A stretch of DNA of 64,000 bases, from assembly GCA_035079385.1 (NCBI GenBank), contig JAVHKY010000003.1, positions 18,697,001-18,761,000 of the forward strand. Direction: 5' to 3'. Within the stretch, counting starts at the first letter, position 1, and each line of letters starts with the position of its first letter. The position numbers were made by a program, and so were the translations under genes. The DNA comes from Aspidiotus rigidus. Its lineage: Eukaryota; Arthropoda; Insecta; Hemiptera; Diaspididae. The notes under the pieces were generated by a model that worked only from the letters and a program-made list of their open reading frames with translations, searched no databases and had not been told where the DNA came from. Of the stretch, positions 1-10,299 are shown piece after piece.

Positions 1-321
1 ATACCGACCTACTCTTGGAAGGAATAGGAGGAAAAAGAGATTTCACCAGCAAGACGAGAGTGTGTTGGAGGGTGGCTTCTTCGGGTATATCGGAAAGAGA
101 GCTACGGCATTGAATGTGGCGAGGATGCACTCTAGAAGAGATGCCACATCTTTAATGTCCTGGACCAACGAGGTGGAATTCTTGTTGGAGTAGATGTTAG
201 TAACAAGATGCAATAGGAATTTGAACAAAGATTTGCATATTTCATTCTCCGCAATAGTAGTAATGATAATAACGGTATCGTCACCAACACCTGATCTGTC
301 TTTTTTCCTTGTCTTGTTGGT

Positions 322-935
322 TTGAATGGGGTCAATGTCGATATTGACGTGATGGTTCGGAGGAAAGTCACGAGGAACCTTCTTGATTCCACCACCTCCC
401 TCCCCCGAGACACGATCCGTGATCACCGTTTGCGTTGGATCAGTCTCCCTTTCTTGGGGAAGTTCTCCCTCCAATTGGGTCGGGCCCTCCGCCCGTTTGG
501 CTTCAGACCCGCGTTTTACAACCCTACCACAGTCAAGAGGTTGTTTGTGAGACTGAAGGACCCCATACCTGTTGATGAGAGGAGTGGTGTTTACAAGTTG
601 GAATGTGGGGATTGTGGAGGCTTTTATATTGGTGAGACCAGCCGCCAAATGAAAGTTAGAGTAGCTGAGCACCCGAAGTCTTGGAAGAAGGGACACTTAG
701 GGAGTCAGCTTTTGCTGATCATTTAATAAACAGTGGCCACAGCTTCCGCGAGGGATCCGAAAAGCTCCTCCATAAGGAGAATTCCTATCGTAAGCGCATC
801 GTCCTCGAGCATATAGAGATAATTCGTCATCTAAACACCGACGGTATCACTGTACTCAACTCGTACATTTCGGAAGATGGCCTGATCGAACTGGTTTATG
901 ATTCACATCGCGATTTCTCGTTTGGACAATCTTAA
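322..935 (+). pseudogene. Penelope-like element, C-terminal GIY-YIG endonuclease (frameshifted)
   Basis: Two overlapping frames (322-726 and 681-935) together encode the C-terminus of a Penelope-like retroelement protein. In the first frame about residues 40-115 read like the linker after the reverse transcriptase (RLFVRLKDPIP) and then a GIY-YIG endonuclease core: GVYKLECGDCGGFYIGET, then R...R..EH. The second frame continues with FADHLINSGHSF and an acidic tail ending GLIELVYDSHRD, as in the family. The frame switch falls near position 690, so the protein is broken. The GIY-YIG nuclease nicks target DNA for reverse transcription in Penelope elements (family knowledge). I see no credible RT motif upstream in 1-321, so the copy is 5'-truncated or its start was replaced. 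The CxxC and YIGET signature make the domain call firm; the exact start is arbitrary. Confidence 0.85.
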
Positions 936-1664
936 TACTTTGCTCTTCTTTTCTGTTCGTCAGTTGCTTTCATTTCAGGCTTGAAGATGGTTTATTAACC
1001 AAACGCGCTCGTCGTCTTATATTTTTCTGCGGTTTGCATTTGTTTACTCTCCCTTCGGAGTATTCGTTTTTTTCGCGTTTACACTCCTGATTGTTCGCAT
1101 ATTTTTTCGAAATAGGGTGCTTTATTTTTGTGTGACGACCTCGAAGCTACAAAATAAAGATTTCATCATTTTCTGGTCTTTTCCAAACGGATGCGTGCGG
1201 TGTACTCCCAGCAATTTTTGAAATCGCATGCTTCCGTAAACGTTCCATTCAGTAGAAGGATATTGCGGTGGTATTGTTACGAGGATATCTTCCAACGTGC
1301 GTCTCTTCAGCGTAAGAAGTCAGTCTGTGGCTTCATGAATCTCCTCAATAATGTCGAAAAGACTTTGTTAGTCATCTAAGGAACTGAAGGGTGAGGCGAA
1401 AAATGGAGTTACAGTCTGTCGTGCATGTAAGTACTCGTAGAAATTATAAATTTTGTGCATCGAAGTCCTTAAATCGAGCTTATGTATTTGTACAAACATG
1501 TAGTCGTACATAGAAAATGTATTCAGGTAAAGCTCCGTATCATTGTTTATCCTTGTGTTTGTACTCAATAACCGTGCAATCAGAATAGAGCGTGGACAAA
1601 ATATTTGTAGACGAAGTGTTTTTGGACGCTCTATGACATGAATACATGTATGTCTTTGAGCTGG
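936..1664. other. 3' flank of Penelope remnant and unassigned DNA
   Basis: Between the Penelope stop and the first dispersed-repeat copy I see one AATAAA (near 1153) that could be the element's polyadenylation signal or 3' end, the hammerhead-like motif listed separately, and otherwise unassigned AT-rich DNA. No supported coding region. Confidence 0.4.
979..1013 (+). other. Hammerhead-like motif 3' of the Penelope ORF
   Basis: About 45 bp after the Penelope stop, TTGAAGATGGTT, ATT and AACCAAACG form a short stem (GGTT/AACC) flanked by sequence resembling the hammerhead core (CUGAnGA - stem II - GAAAC). Penelope-like elements are known to carry hammerhead motifs. Here the core is imperfect: C-U-G-A reads TTGA and GAAAC reads CAAAC. 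It is probably an inactive relic. Confidence 0.3.
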
Positions 1665-1865
1665 GGGTCGGTCAGAAATCTGCGTAACGTAACGTGACGC
1701 TTTATGACGTCATCAATGACTTTGACCTACTTTAGAAACTTGGAAAAATTTCGACCTCAGGCCTTCATTATATGGGTTATTTCTTGTTTTTATTGGATGA
1801 AAAGGTCTTAGAACCCTATAATTGAGCTACATGTATCGCGAGTGGTACTTGAAAAATTTCATCTT
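1665..1865 (+). repeat. Dispersed 'TTGACCT / CTTGGAAAAATT' repeat, copy A (degenerate)
   Basis: A degraded copy of the commonest repeat in the window. It has a TGACGTCATCAATGAC segment, then TTTGACCTACTTT, then one unit of the core CTTGGAAAAATTTCGACCTC followed by a TATATGGG-like stretch. Better copies lie near 13.7 kb and 47.2 kb, where the core is tandemly repeated. Confidence 0.5.
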
Positions 1866-2107
1866 TGACCTACACCCGTATGTGTATGAAACGGAGATTA
1901 ACAGGTGGTTAATTGAGAAGAACGTCTGCCGTCTTTTCGACAGTGTGTGATGGGACATATGCCTTCTTGGTCATATTATGACTGACTTTTCTTCTTTCGA
2001 AGGTTTTATCAGGTACTGGCAGGGAAGCCATGAGGCCATTTTATTGAAGATGATTCTTCGTAGGAAATTTAGTGGGGCGGTTTTTTCCTTTGTTCTCGTA
2101 ACATTAT

Positions 2108-2160
2108 GGGGGGGGGGGCTTTTTTTTTCTTGTTAAACATTTTTTTTTTGGGGGGGGGGG
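2108..2160. repeat. Mirror-symmetric G11/T9 ... T10/G11 low-complexity tract
   Basis: G11 (2108-2118), T9 (2120-2128), a 10-bp spacer with TTGTTAAA, T10 (2140-2149) and G11 (2150-2160). Each half is a polyG/polyT block and the two halves mirror one another on the same strand. Such tracts can adopt unusual structures and are also prone to sequencing or polishing errors. Confidence 0.7.
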
Positions 2161-5100
2161 CGAAACCTTCGTAAGCTTTGGGAGATCACGGCAACCCTGA
2201 CTGGATCGACCCGATTCTATCGGAACCAATGCGCCTCTTTAGTCCTGTCAGAAGAGTAACGCTCGAATTTGAAATATTTAAGGTAGAGGACCGCGAGATC
2301 GATAGTGAGAATATAATATTTTTTCTCGAGTTTCATATTTTTGTACTAATTTTTGTTTGGTTTTTATCATCCACAAAGAAAGGCTACTGTCTCTTATACA
2401 GTTTTTGTTTCAAGATATGACACTGCGATTCTAATACCAAAGTTCTTTCGAAGAGAAAATTTTATTCCGCCGTGGTTGAGCAACAATTTGTTGATATCGA
2501 ATATGTTCGCGAAACCTTCTCGATCAGAGAAGAAGCCATCAATTTTCTTGTTTGTTTTTTTGCTTTCGTTCTTACGAAAATATTTACACGCAGCTCATCA
2601 CCTAGTCGTAGGCGAGAGAGGAACAAATTATTAAAAAGACGTGAAGGGGTTTGCGGGAATGCAGTTTTTGTAGCGTGTCTGTTCTACACTCTCGTTAAAA
2701 AGCTGTAATGCTCGAACAATGACGCGGATGATCATTGCGTTGAAATCGAGTGCTATCTGAAAATAGTATTAGACCATAACTTGGTATAATGATAGCGTGA
2801 AGAATTAACGCGACCGCTGTAGATGGGGTGGAGAAGCGCTTGAAGCATTTTACTTCGGTATAATTTTCGGAAAACGATCGTATCGTCAACACATTCGGCA
2901 TTTTACGGTGTTTTCGGTATACTTTAGTTGGTGTTCGGTCGTCTTGACGGAGAGACGCGTGACGCTGCCTTTCACGAGCGCCACGATTCTCGTAAAATTC
3001 GTATTTTACGAAGGTTCGAGATTTAAAATGTTCGAGCTGTGACGACGATACATTTTTTGCGTTCGAATAATAATTGTTGTGATCGAAATGAACAAAATAG
3101 GCCTATGTTTATTTTTCGAAAGAAGAAATCATCTTCATTTTTTACGCTAAGACTTTGGTTTCGGTGAACTAACGCATTTACTTCCATTTAGGAGGTATTG
3201 ACTTGATTCCAGCCTGAACCTCATTAAGAACAGTAGAAATATTATGGGGATTATTTTCAGAATGGATTTTTTCCTGTTATTGTTGGGTAAGTCGAATACG
3301 TTTTGAACTTCATCTCTGACCTCCCATCTTGATTCCGCGATTTGATTTTGTACGATCTGTCCATACCCTGTAGTAGATGCTATGATGCTATTTCATATTC
3401 TAGGGTATATGCGAGTATACTATAGACTATATGAAGAGGAAGAGGAGGCGAGGGCGAATACAAATAATTTTTTTCGTAGTTTATAGATGTATGCGGTACA
3501 ATAGGTTGTCTGAGGTGCCACTCAATGAATCTTCCTCTTGAGGTGTTTTCGGTGTACTTGCCTTTGAGGAGGAACGACTCTCCAAACTATGTAACAATCA
3601 TATTAATGAAAATCCAAAGAACCTTGGTAATAATTATTTACTACACACAATTTTATTATCCTTACCTGAATATCAAGACCGATGAAATTTTACGCCCACG
3701 ATGGCAAGAATTCCCCATCATTTCATTAACTCCCTCTTGGATTGAGGTCAATCTAAAGATATTTCTACGTTTACCGAACTTCTGTACGATCATAATCTGA
3801 TTACAACTGATTTCGTGTTCATTGACATTAATATTACCAAGGATATAACTTATCAGGATATGGCTACGAAATAATTCTGTGACCTGGTGAAAATAATGTT
3901 TCTCATGTTCTTTTTTTACTAGCCAAACAAATTCTTATCGTGGTCTATTATATGCAAGCACCGCAAGTTGTCTGTTTTTAGTGCATTCTGTACTTTTATC
4001 ATAAATGTCCTCAATAAGTTTTATTTTGGTGATTTTCGTACCTACTCTGTTTCTTAAACATTAAATCTGAATCCTAAGGGCAAGTGCGAGTGAACTATCT
4101 GAGAAGTTTGTTGAAAAGTTTTCTGTCCAATTATTTTATCCTTATAACTATTTCTTCGATCTTCTTCGAACATATCAGGAGGTTACAACTAAAGTAGCTC
4201 GTTCAAAAACTTCTTCATTTTTCTTTTTGATATTTACTTGTGTTTTTCTCTTCTAATCGGCAGGACTGAGAGAAGTAAATACGTGTCTCAATATTTAGGC
4301 GACATTCGAAATTTAGTCTTCCAATTTAAGGAAATCAAATTTTCAAAAAAATAGAAATAATAGTTAGGTATTCAGTTTTGTTTAGGTATCTTATTATTGC
4401 TCCAAAATAGTACGAGAATGAATCTTGTAGCGTTAAAAGTATTCAAACCTGTTCGTCGGGGGATGCACGAGATCTTTTCTTTAGTGCAATTAATTTAATG
4501 ATAGAATCAATGACGAAACCGTGATCGAAAAGCATATTTTCATGACCATGCTGAGAGTTAAGCCTATTTTAATGGACTATGAGCGTCAATAATCGAAAAT
4601 CGACGGAGTTTGCGGCCCTACAACACTTGAATCCAAAAATTTCCCCGTATCTCCTTTCCTTTCTGAGTTTTAAGGTTAGAATTATCCCAAGTCTCGTAAC
4701 ACATGTTTACGAGCAGCATTGTGAAATTGAGAAATGGCCTATCTACTTCCATCTTATTCTGGACTGAGCTTTTCAGTAATTAGTTGGCTTAAAGTTCTAA
4801 AACTTTCTCTTTCTGTGTACCCGCATCACATATCTTCTTTTCAATTTAATAAATTGGATATCTGTTGTTCCCCCTAGAGACGAGTTTTCTTACAGTTGTC
4901 TTCGGTCTTTTCTTGCTGTGTCGGCCTAAAATTGCGATAAACAAATGGATATTAGAAACATGGAAAATAAAACAAGAGACGAAAAGCGGTAATTTATGAA
5001 ACTACTTTTTTGAAATTTGTATTTTAAGGTACAGCATTGCCATTATGAACTCTGATAAAACCACAATGTACCGTATTTCTAATCTAAGAACTCGTCATTT

Positions 5101-6540
5101 TTTTGACGAGAATGTAAAAAAATTGATGAAGGGAGTTTATTCTGTCTTTCTCTTTATTATACGCCATGTAACATTTTTAGGGTGTCGTCGTCTGTTGTCT
5201 GGGGATCATCTTCAAATTCACTCTCTGCAATTATCCATCTAAATGAGCGTCTTTACTTATTCTTATTCCATTATAAGGAAGATGAATATTACAACCAAAA
5301 GAATGAAGTTACCATTCACAGTGATTGAATGGACCGACTTTCATAAAAAGGCAACGCTCGTTTGGGACCGTCTCCGAGTATTCTGTCAATTCTTAAGTTG
5401 TGAAAACTTCTGACTACTTTGGATGATGATGTGCATACTTCGCTCTTTCGTTTCAAAAAAGGTCTATAATCTTACCAAACTTTGAGATATCAATATTATT
5501 ATTATAAGCATACAGCGTTGCTTTCAGCATCTAATATTTAGACCACGAATATTAGGCGAGTATTTTGAAGACGAGAAAATAAATTTGATAAACTTCTTTG
5601 TCACCAAGCTTCGTTGTCCTCACATAATTGTCACCCATTTGTGCCTTAAAGTGCTTGTGAACCGCATCATATTTCTCTTGGTTCATACTATTAGTTGACT
5701 GCAATATTTCGAGGAAAAGTGTCGGTATCATCGGTTCTTGACGTTCAACCCGTGTCGAAAGTATAGTAAAATTATGATAAAATTGCGCGATTAATTTCCT
5801 TTGATCCATTTCAAAATGCTGATACTATGAAATCACCGCTCGTATGTTTCGAGTCTCGTCATATCACCTGGTCGAACGGTTCCCTCAATTCCTTTTGGGC
5901 CGCCGGGCGCCGCAATAAAAAACGAGGAAATTGGTGGGCGATGCGAGTGATAGGGTCGAGAGGTCTTCTGATTTGATCTGAATCAATATTTTTGTAGAAA
6001 ATTTTACGCTCCAGAAATTAGCCGATTGTAACGCTCAAACGGAAAGAACCAGAATCGGAATCTCTTACTTCATTTATAATGCGAGTCCCGCTGCTTCAAT
6101 AGTGCTGCACAAAAGAAGATATTTGTCAAAACTTTATACATGTAGGAGTGGTGTATCTTCCGAAAAAAATCACTCACATAATCTTCAGCTCACCTTCAAT
6201 TTCATCCACATGTTTGAACGTGAGATTTCCCTTTGCTCAATATTTGGCTTTGATATGCATTCACGAAAGCTTTCAAATGGATCCATTTCGGCTCGGTTTT
6301 AACATCTTCAGATAGACTCTCGTAGCAGGACATCGCGATTTCCGGATTCTCGTATGTCAAAAGTCCTGTCAAACGTGCAAAAAACAGCGAGAGGACTATT
6401 GAAGAAAATGAATGCGGTTGCACGACACTGGATATTTCGATCAACTGACGACGATTAATTTCAAGTCATCAAGAACGAAACCACAGCTTACAAAATGAAC
6501 CAAAAATTGGACAAAATTCACATACTGGGATGAAAAAAAA
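2161..6540. other. Unassigned AT-rich intergenic DNA
   Basis: No recognisable gene, RNA or element. Short frames occur but none has a recognised domain. Two minus-strand stretches, 5552-5809 (85 codons) and 6202-6444 (80 codons), have ordinary-looking amino-acid composition and could be decayed coding DNA or exons, but no splice sites or homology support this from the sequence alone. An A-run of 17 sits at 6533-6549. Confidence 0.5.
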
Positions 6541-6659
6541 AAAAAAAAAGAAGTGGACCGAACGCAAGTCAAAATTACAGTCTATCTCATAGATAAAATG
6601 GTATACATACTTTCTGGCTCTCTCAACATTGTCATTCTTTCAAGTTCAACGCATAGAAA

Positions 6660-7195
6660 GAAAAAAGATGCGAAAAGACAGATACAAAAGTATGACAACT
6701 TCTTTTCAATCTCTCTCAATTATTATGGAAAAGATAGGATTATGATACAATTTGAACACAAAAGTATGAAACTTTTGAATTCTTTAAATTCTAATTGAAA
6801 ATACGGCAAATTTATACAAAAGTATGAACTCTTGAGAATTTCTTTTAGAACTAATATAAATTGGATACAAATATAGATACAAAATCTATAAAAATTGATA
6901 CAAATTGATTTAAAACGTAACAAAATTTTTCACTCTCTAAATTTCTATGAAATTGTGTATAAATTGATACAAAATGAATACAAATGTATGAAAAATTACG
7001 ATCCTCTGAATTTCTTCTAGAATTGCACACAAATTGATACAAAATATGTATAACGTACAAAATTAGGATGCTCTAAATTTATTTTAGAATTGTATACAAA
7101 TTGATATAAAATGTAGGAAAATTTTCAATCTTCCTGAATTTATAAATTGATATGTGAAATTGATACAATAATGATAAAAAAGCTCTAAAATTTTC
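6660..7195. repeat. Degenerate AT-rich tandem array (TTGATACAAA-type units)
   Basis: Repeated phrases ATTGATACAAA, ATGTATACAAA and GAATTTCTTTTAGAATTG recur with irregular spacing of about 70-100 bp (the TTTCT/TAGAATTG phrase near 6838, 6938, 7009 and 7077). Further TTGATACAAA units occur near 7670. It looks like an old, diverged minisatellite. Frames through it (for example 6851-7060 minus) are shadows of the repeat. Confidence 0.65.
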
Positions 7196-7199
7196 GAAT

Positions 7200-8160
7200 T
7201 AGCAAGGGAGAAAGAATGAAAGGTGAAATGGTTGAAAAACAGCTAAATATTCAGTATGAAAAATTGAAGGATTCCTAGGATTTTTTTGATGGGATGAGAA
7301 AATTGTTCACTACATTAGTAAGTGCGCTAGCTCAAGTCGTACCATTAAAACTTATTGAATTTTTTATATTTTAGGAGTGTTGGAATGTAGCTCTCACAAC
7401 GGGGATTTATTTATAGCAAAAAGGTAGAAAATTTACAAAAACTCTGTAATAAGGAAGAAAAATAGGGGAAATTTGACCAATCTGACGATGACGCCTCCGT
7501 TTTTTACGGACATGTTAGATAGACCTCACTGTCATTTAAAATTATGTAGTTTTCACGCGTGTAAGATTTCTGTAATTCATGGTGTGGTTCCCAAGCTCAA
7601 TGAACTTCAATGTCTTTTTAGTAATCATATTTTTGAGAGAGATTTATTTATGGTGAGAAATAGAAAATTGATATAAAATTGATACAAAAACTCTCAAATT
7701 TTCGAACTATCCAGGAAGAAAAATAGGATGAAAATCATTCATATTTGGCTTAAAAATAGCTAAATATACACGATAAAAAATTGAGGAAATTTGACAATTT
7801 TTTGAGAGGTTGGAAAATGATATAATTGTGCTCTGCTTCAGAGAAATCAGCAAATGCGCCAGAACGAATACTTATCTCTTATCTAGGCCTACTGTCACAT
7901 TGGAATAAGCAGAGCGATTTTCACTAAAGTCGTACAACACAAACTGCATCTACATTTAAATTGTTTATTTTGCGCCCATGTAATATAATGGTTATTTTTT
8001 GCCCCAGAGTATGAAACATCATTATCAACCGAACTTTGTGCCTCGTTAGATGACGCACCAATTCTTGAGCAAATATTGGAAATAGTTTATAGTCTTCAAC
8101 GTTTGCAAGAGGGTTTTAATTGGTCTCACTGAGGTTACTTACGTCACAAAATTCCGCACT
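7200..8160. other. Unassigned AT-rich DNA
   Basis: No gene or well-bounded element seen. There are scattered fragments of the TTGATACAAA repeat (7660-7700) and ordinary AT-rich sequence. Confidence 0.5.
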
Positions 8161-8308
8161 ATCTAGTCTGTTCATGTTTAGAAAGGATAGAAGGTAGTAC
8201 AAAGTACGTACCTCGAGAACGGAACGCCGCGCCAGTAAGGAGCTCGAGAGCGGGTAAAATGGACGACCATTCTGTTTGTAACTTACTTTTTAGCTAACGG
8301 CTTCTCTA

Positions 8309-9810
8309 CAAGGTACGTCAAAAAAGTTCCCGGACAATTATTTGTATGCCCCAATTGGCAACACTGGCAAGGAAACCTAATTGAATCTTGTTTTGTTGTA
8401 CTATGGAATCGACTATCAATATTCAAAATTTCACGTTGATTCATGGCATAGTTTGTCATAAATTAATTTTTTGGAGGAATTTCCTTGAGGGTCCATGCCA
8501 ATTTCAGGACAATTTTTTTGCGTTTAAAAGAGGTTGAGCAATAAAATTCTCATCAAATTCCTTGTAAAACCAGGAAAAGGAAATGCCAAATTGACAAAAT
8601 ATGTTATGTGCTGTGTTTGGAGGGTCCACCAAGAAGCGTGCAGCGCTGTACAACGCGTTTAGTCGTTTCAGGGTAGGGCAAGAGTCGGTAACAACTGTTG
8701 CATATGCTGATGAACCGGTTTATGCTTGCGCGCTGTCTGTCGTCACAGGGATGCGCAGCTAAAGCCGTTATTGGCTTAAGTTTAAGCTTAAGTTCTTGTT
8801 TTGACCATTTCTAAGAAAGCTAAAAGACAGTCAATGAATTTTGAGACATCAGCTTTTCAGCCAATAGCCAGTCATTAGAAAATATTGATTCGTTGCAGGT
8901 AAAATTAAGCTATTATAATTAAGTTTAAATTTTAAGCCATTATTTTGACCCATTTTGAAAAAGCTAAAATCCAGCTAATGAATTTATTGGGATTAGCTGT
9001 CAGCCAAAAGCTGAAGTTAAGTCGATGCTGATTGGCTGAGCATCCTTGTGTCGTCAACAGTATGAAGCGGAAACTCGCCGGAAATCGTCGAGAGATGTTG
9101 CTACTAGTATCAGCGCCAGTCACAAAAGCGTTTGTCTATTCGGACTAGGCAGCGCTAGCATAGCGCAAAATTTTTGAATTTTTTAAAATCTCTCAAAAAT
9201 ATTTTCATCTGAAGGAAAATTTTCCGCTCTTCAATTTTGTTCCTTACGAGTACACACCTAAATTCATTATTTTTGGAGAAATTTAAGAAAAACTAAAAAA
9301 TCACCTTTAGTTTCAAGTCACAATCACCGTTCGCTTATCAGTACTTTCTGAGTATTTTACATGGGCGACGCTAGCGATCCTACAATCTGAATGTAATTGT
9401 GATTTTTGATGCATGAGTTTAACCATGAAGGTTTTTTGGCGTGTATGACTACAGTTTGGTCTTCGGTATCAAAGGTTTTTTTGCCCAAAATCAAACACCA
9501 GTGCTTGACCACCCCCTGCATTCGCCTTATTTGACTTTTAGGGACTTCTTCCTAACTGATCAACTATGAGATGCCATGGGATGGGAGCATTTGGGGCCTA
9601 CAGAAGGCATCAAGATGGAATCGGCGGGGACCCTGAAGGACATTCCTCCAAAAAATTGATTTATGACAAACTATGTCATGAATCAACGTGAAATTTTGAA
9701 TATTGATGGTCGATAGTAAAAAAAAAAACAAAATTCAATTAGGTTTCCTTACCAGTGTTGCTAATTGGCGCATACAAATAACTGTCCGGGAACTTTTTTG
9801 ATATACCTTG
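8309..9810 (+). mobile_element. Decayed mariner-like transposon with long terminal inverted repeats
   Basis: Terminal inverted repeats begin CAAGGTAC / CAAGGTAT and run through AAAAAAGTTCCCGGACA for about 190 bp per side. The left flank is TA (8307-8308) and the right flank is TG, read as a mutated TA. Inside, the plus strand has a mariner-like N-terminal phrase (FSRFRVGQESV) near 8650 and, near 9495-9655, NQTPVLDH..HSPYL..RDFF, an in-frame TGA, then EGIKMESAGTLKDIP. These match the catalytic C-terminal block of mariner transposases (PPYSPDLAP.DFFLF; IKxES..xLKxIP). The copy is dead: stops, frameshifts and a nested hAT MITE (8746-9048). Without the insert it would be about 1.19 kb, the usual mariner size. 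Confidence 0.85.
8746..9048. mobile_element. hAT-type MITE (303 bp) nested in mariner, TSD TGTCGTCA
   Basis: Ends read CAGGGATG ... CATCCTTG and are flanked by an exact 8-bp duplication TGTCGTCA (8738-8745 and 9049-9056), as expected for hAT-superfamily insertions. The interior is rich in GGCTTAAG / AAGCTAAA / AGCCA phrases and has no coding capacity. It shares both termini and internal style with the 477-bp element at 58794-59270, so they are one family. It interrupts the mariner coding remnant and is therefore younger. Confidence 0.85.
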
Positions 9811-10027
9811 TGCTGACTGTATTTTTAGTAAACAAAATCTCGACGGCGTGGCTAGCGGCTTTGTGTGATTTTTCCATCATAATTAACACCGAGCCACTAA
9901 GCGTGCCGTCGAGTGTTTGCTTTCCAAAAATAAAGTCAGTGGGTAAACCATCAGTTGAAAAATAATTAAGTCACCAATTAACAACATGGATGTCCATTTT
10001 ACCTGCTCTCGAGCTCCTTAACGCCAG

Positions 10028-10226
10028 AAGGCAATTTTCTTATCACTAATGTAAATTTAAGTTATAATTCTATAATATCTGATCTGGAGATATATTTGCA
10101 AAATAATGATGATTGTAAAATACACGCACCTTAATTTTAACATTTATGGGTCTTTTTTCCTTTATAATTATAGATACCTAAGTAGAATTTTTTCGTCATT
10201 TACGTTTGTGATAAGAAAATTACCTT
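10028..10226. mobile_element. Small MITE (about 199 bp) in the right foldback arm
   Basis: Inverted ends AAGGCAATTTTCTTATCAC (10028-10046) and its near-complement GTGATAAGAAAATTACCTT (10208-10226). The inversion extends about 10 bp further in (TAATGTAAAT / ATTTACGTTT). It splits a sequence that is continuous in the left foldback arm (8163-8272), which supports insertion. TSD not resolved; superfamily unknown. Confidence 0.6.
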
Positions 10227-10299
10227 TTACCGTTCCGTTCTCCAGATATGTTCTTTGTACTACCTTCTATCCTTTTGTAACGTGAACAGACTACAGACA

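Larger units (their letters stand above)
8163..10298. mobile_element. Foldback element with arms 8163-8272 and 9987-10298, interrupted by mariner
   Basis: The left arm (GTCTGTTCATG ... GGATAGAAGGTAGTAC ... GAGCTCGAGAGCGGGTAAAATGGAC) is found inverted on the right, split into 9987-10029 and 10227-10298. The centre is occupied by the mariner at 8309-9810, and the right arm is broken by a small MITE at 10028-10226. This gives an order: the foldback is oldest, with mariner and MITE later. I did not resolve the outer termini or TSD. Confidence 0.65.

Noticed and set aside
43..696. 217-codon minus-strand frame over the Penelope region
   Set aside because: It overlaps the GIY-YIG coding frame on the plus strand antisense and has low-complexity content (SGEGGGGIKK); no domain. 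Treated as a shadow.
6202..6444. Minus-strand frame that reads like protein (and 5552-5809 nearby)
   Set aside because: Could be exons, but a stop falls before the nearest GTGAGC donor and no domain is recognisable; kept only as a note in the intergenic entry.
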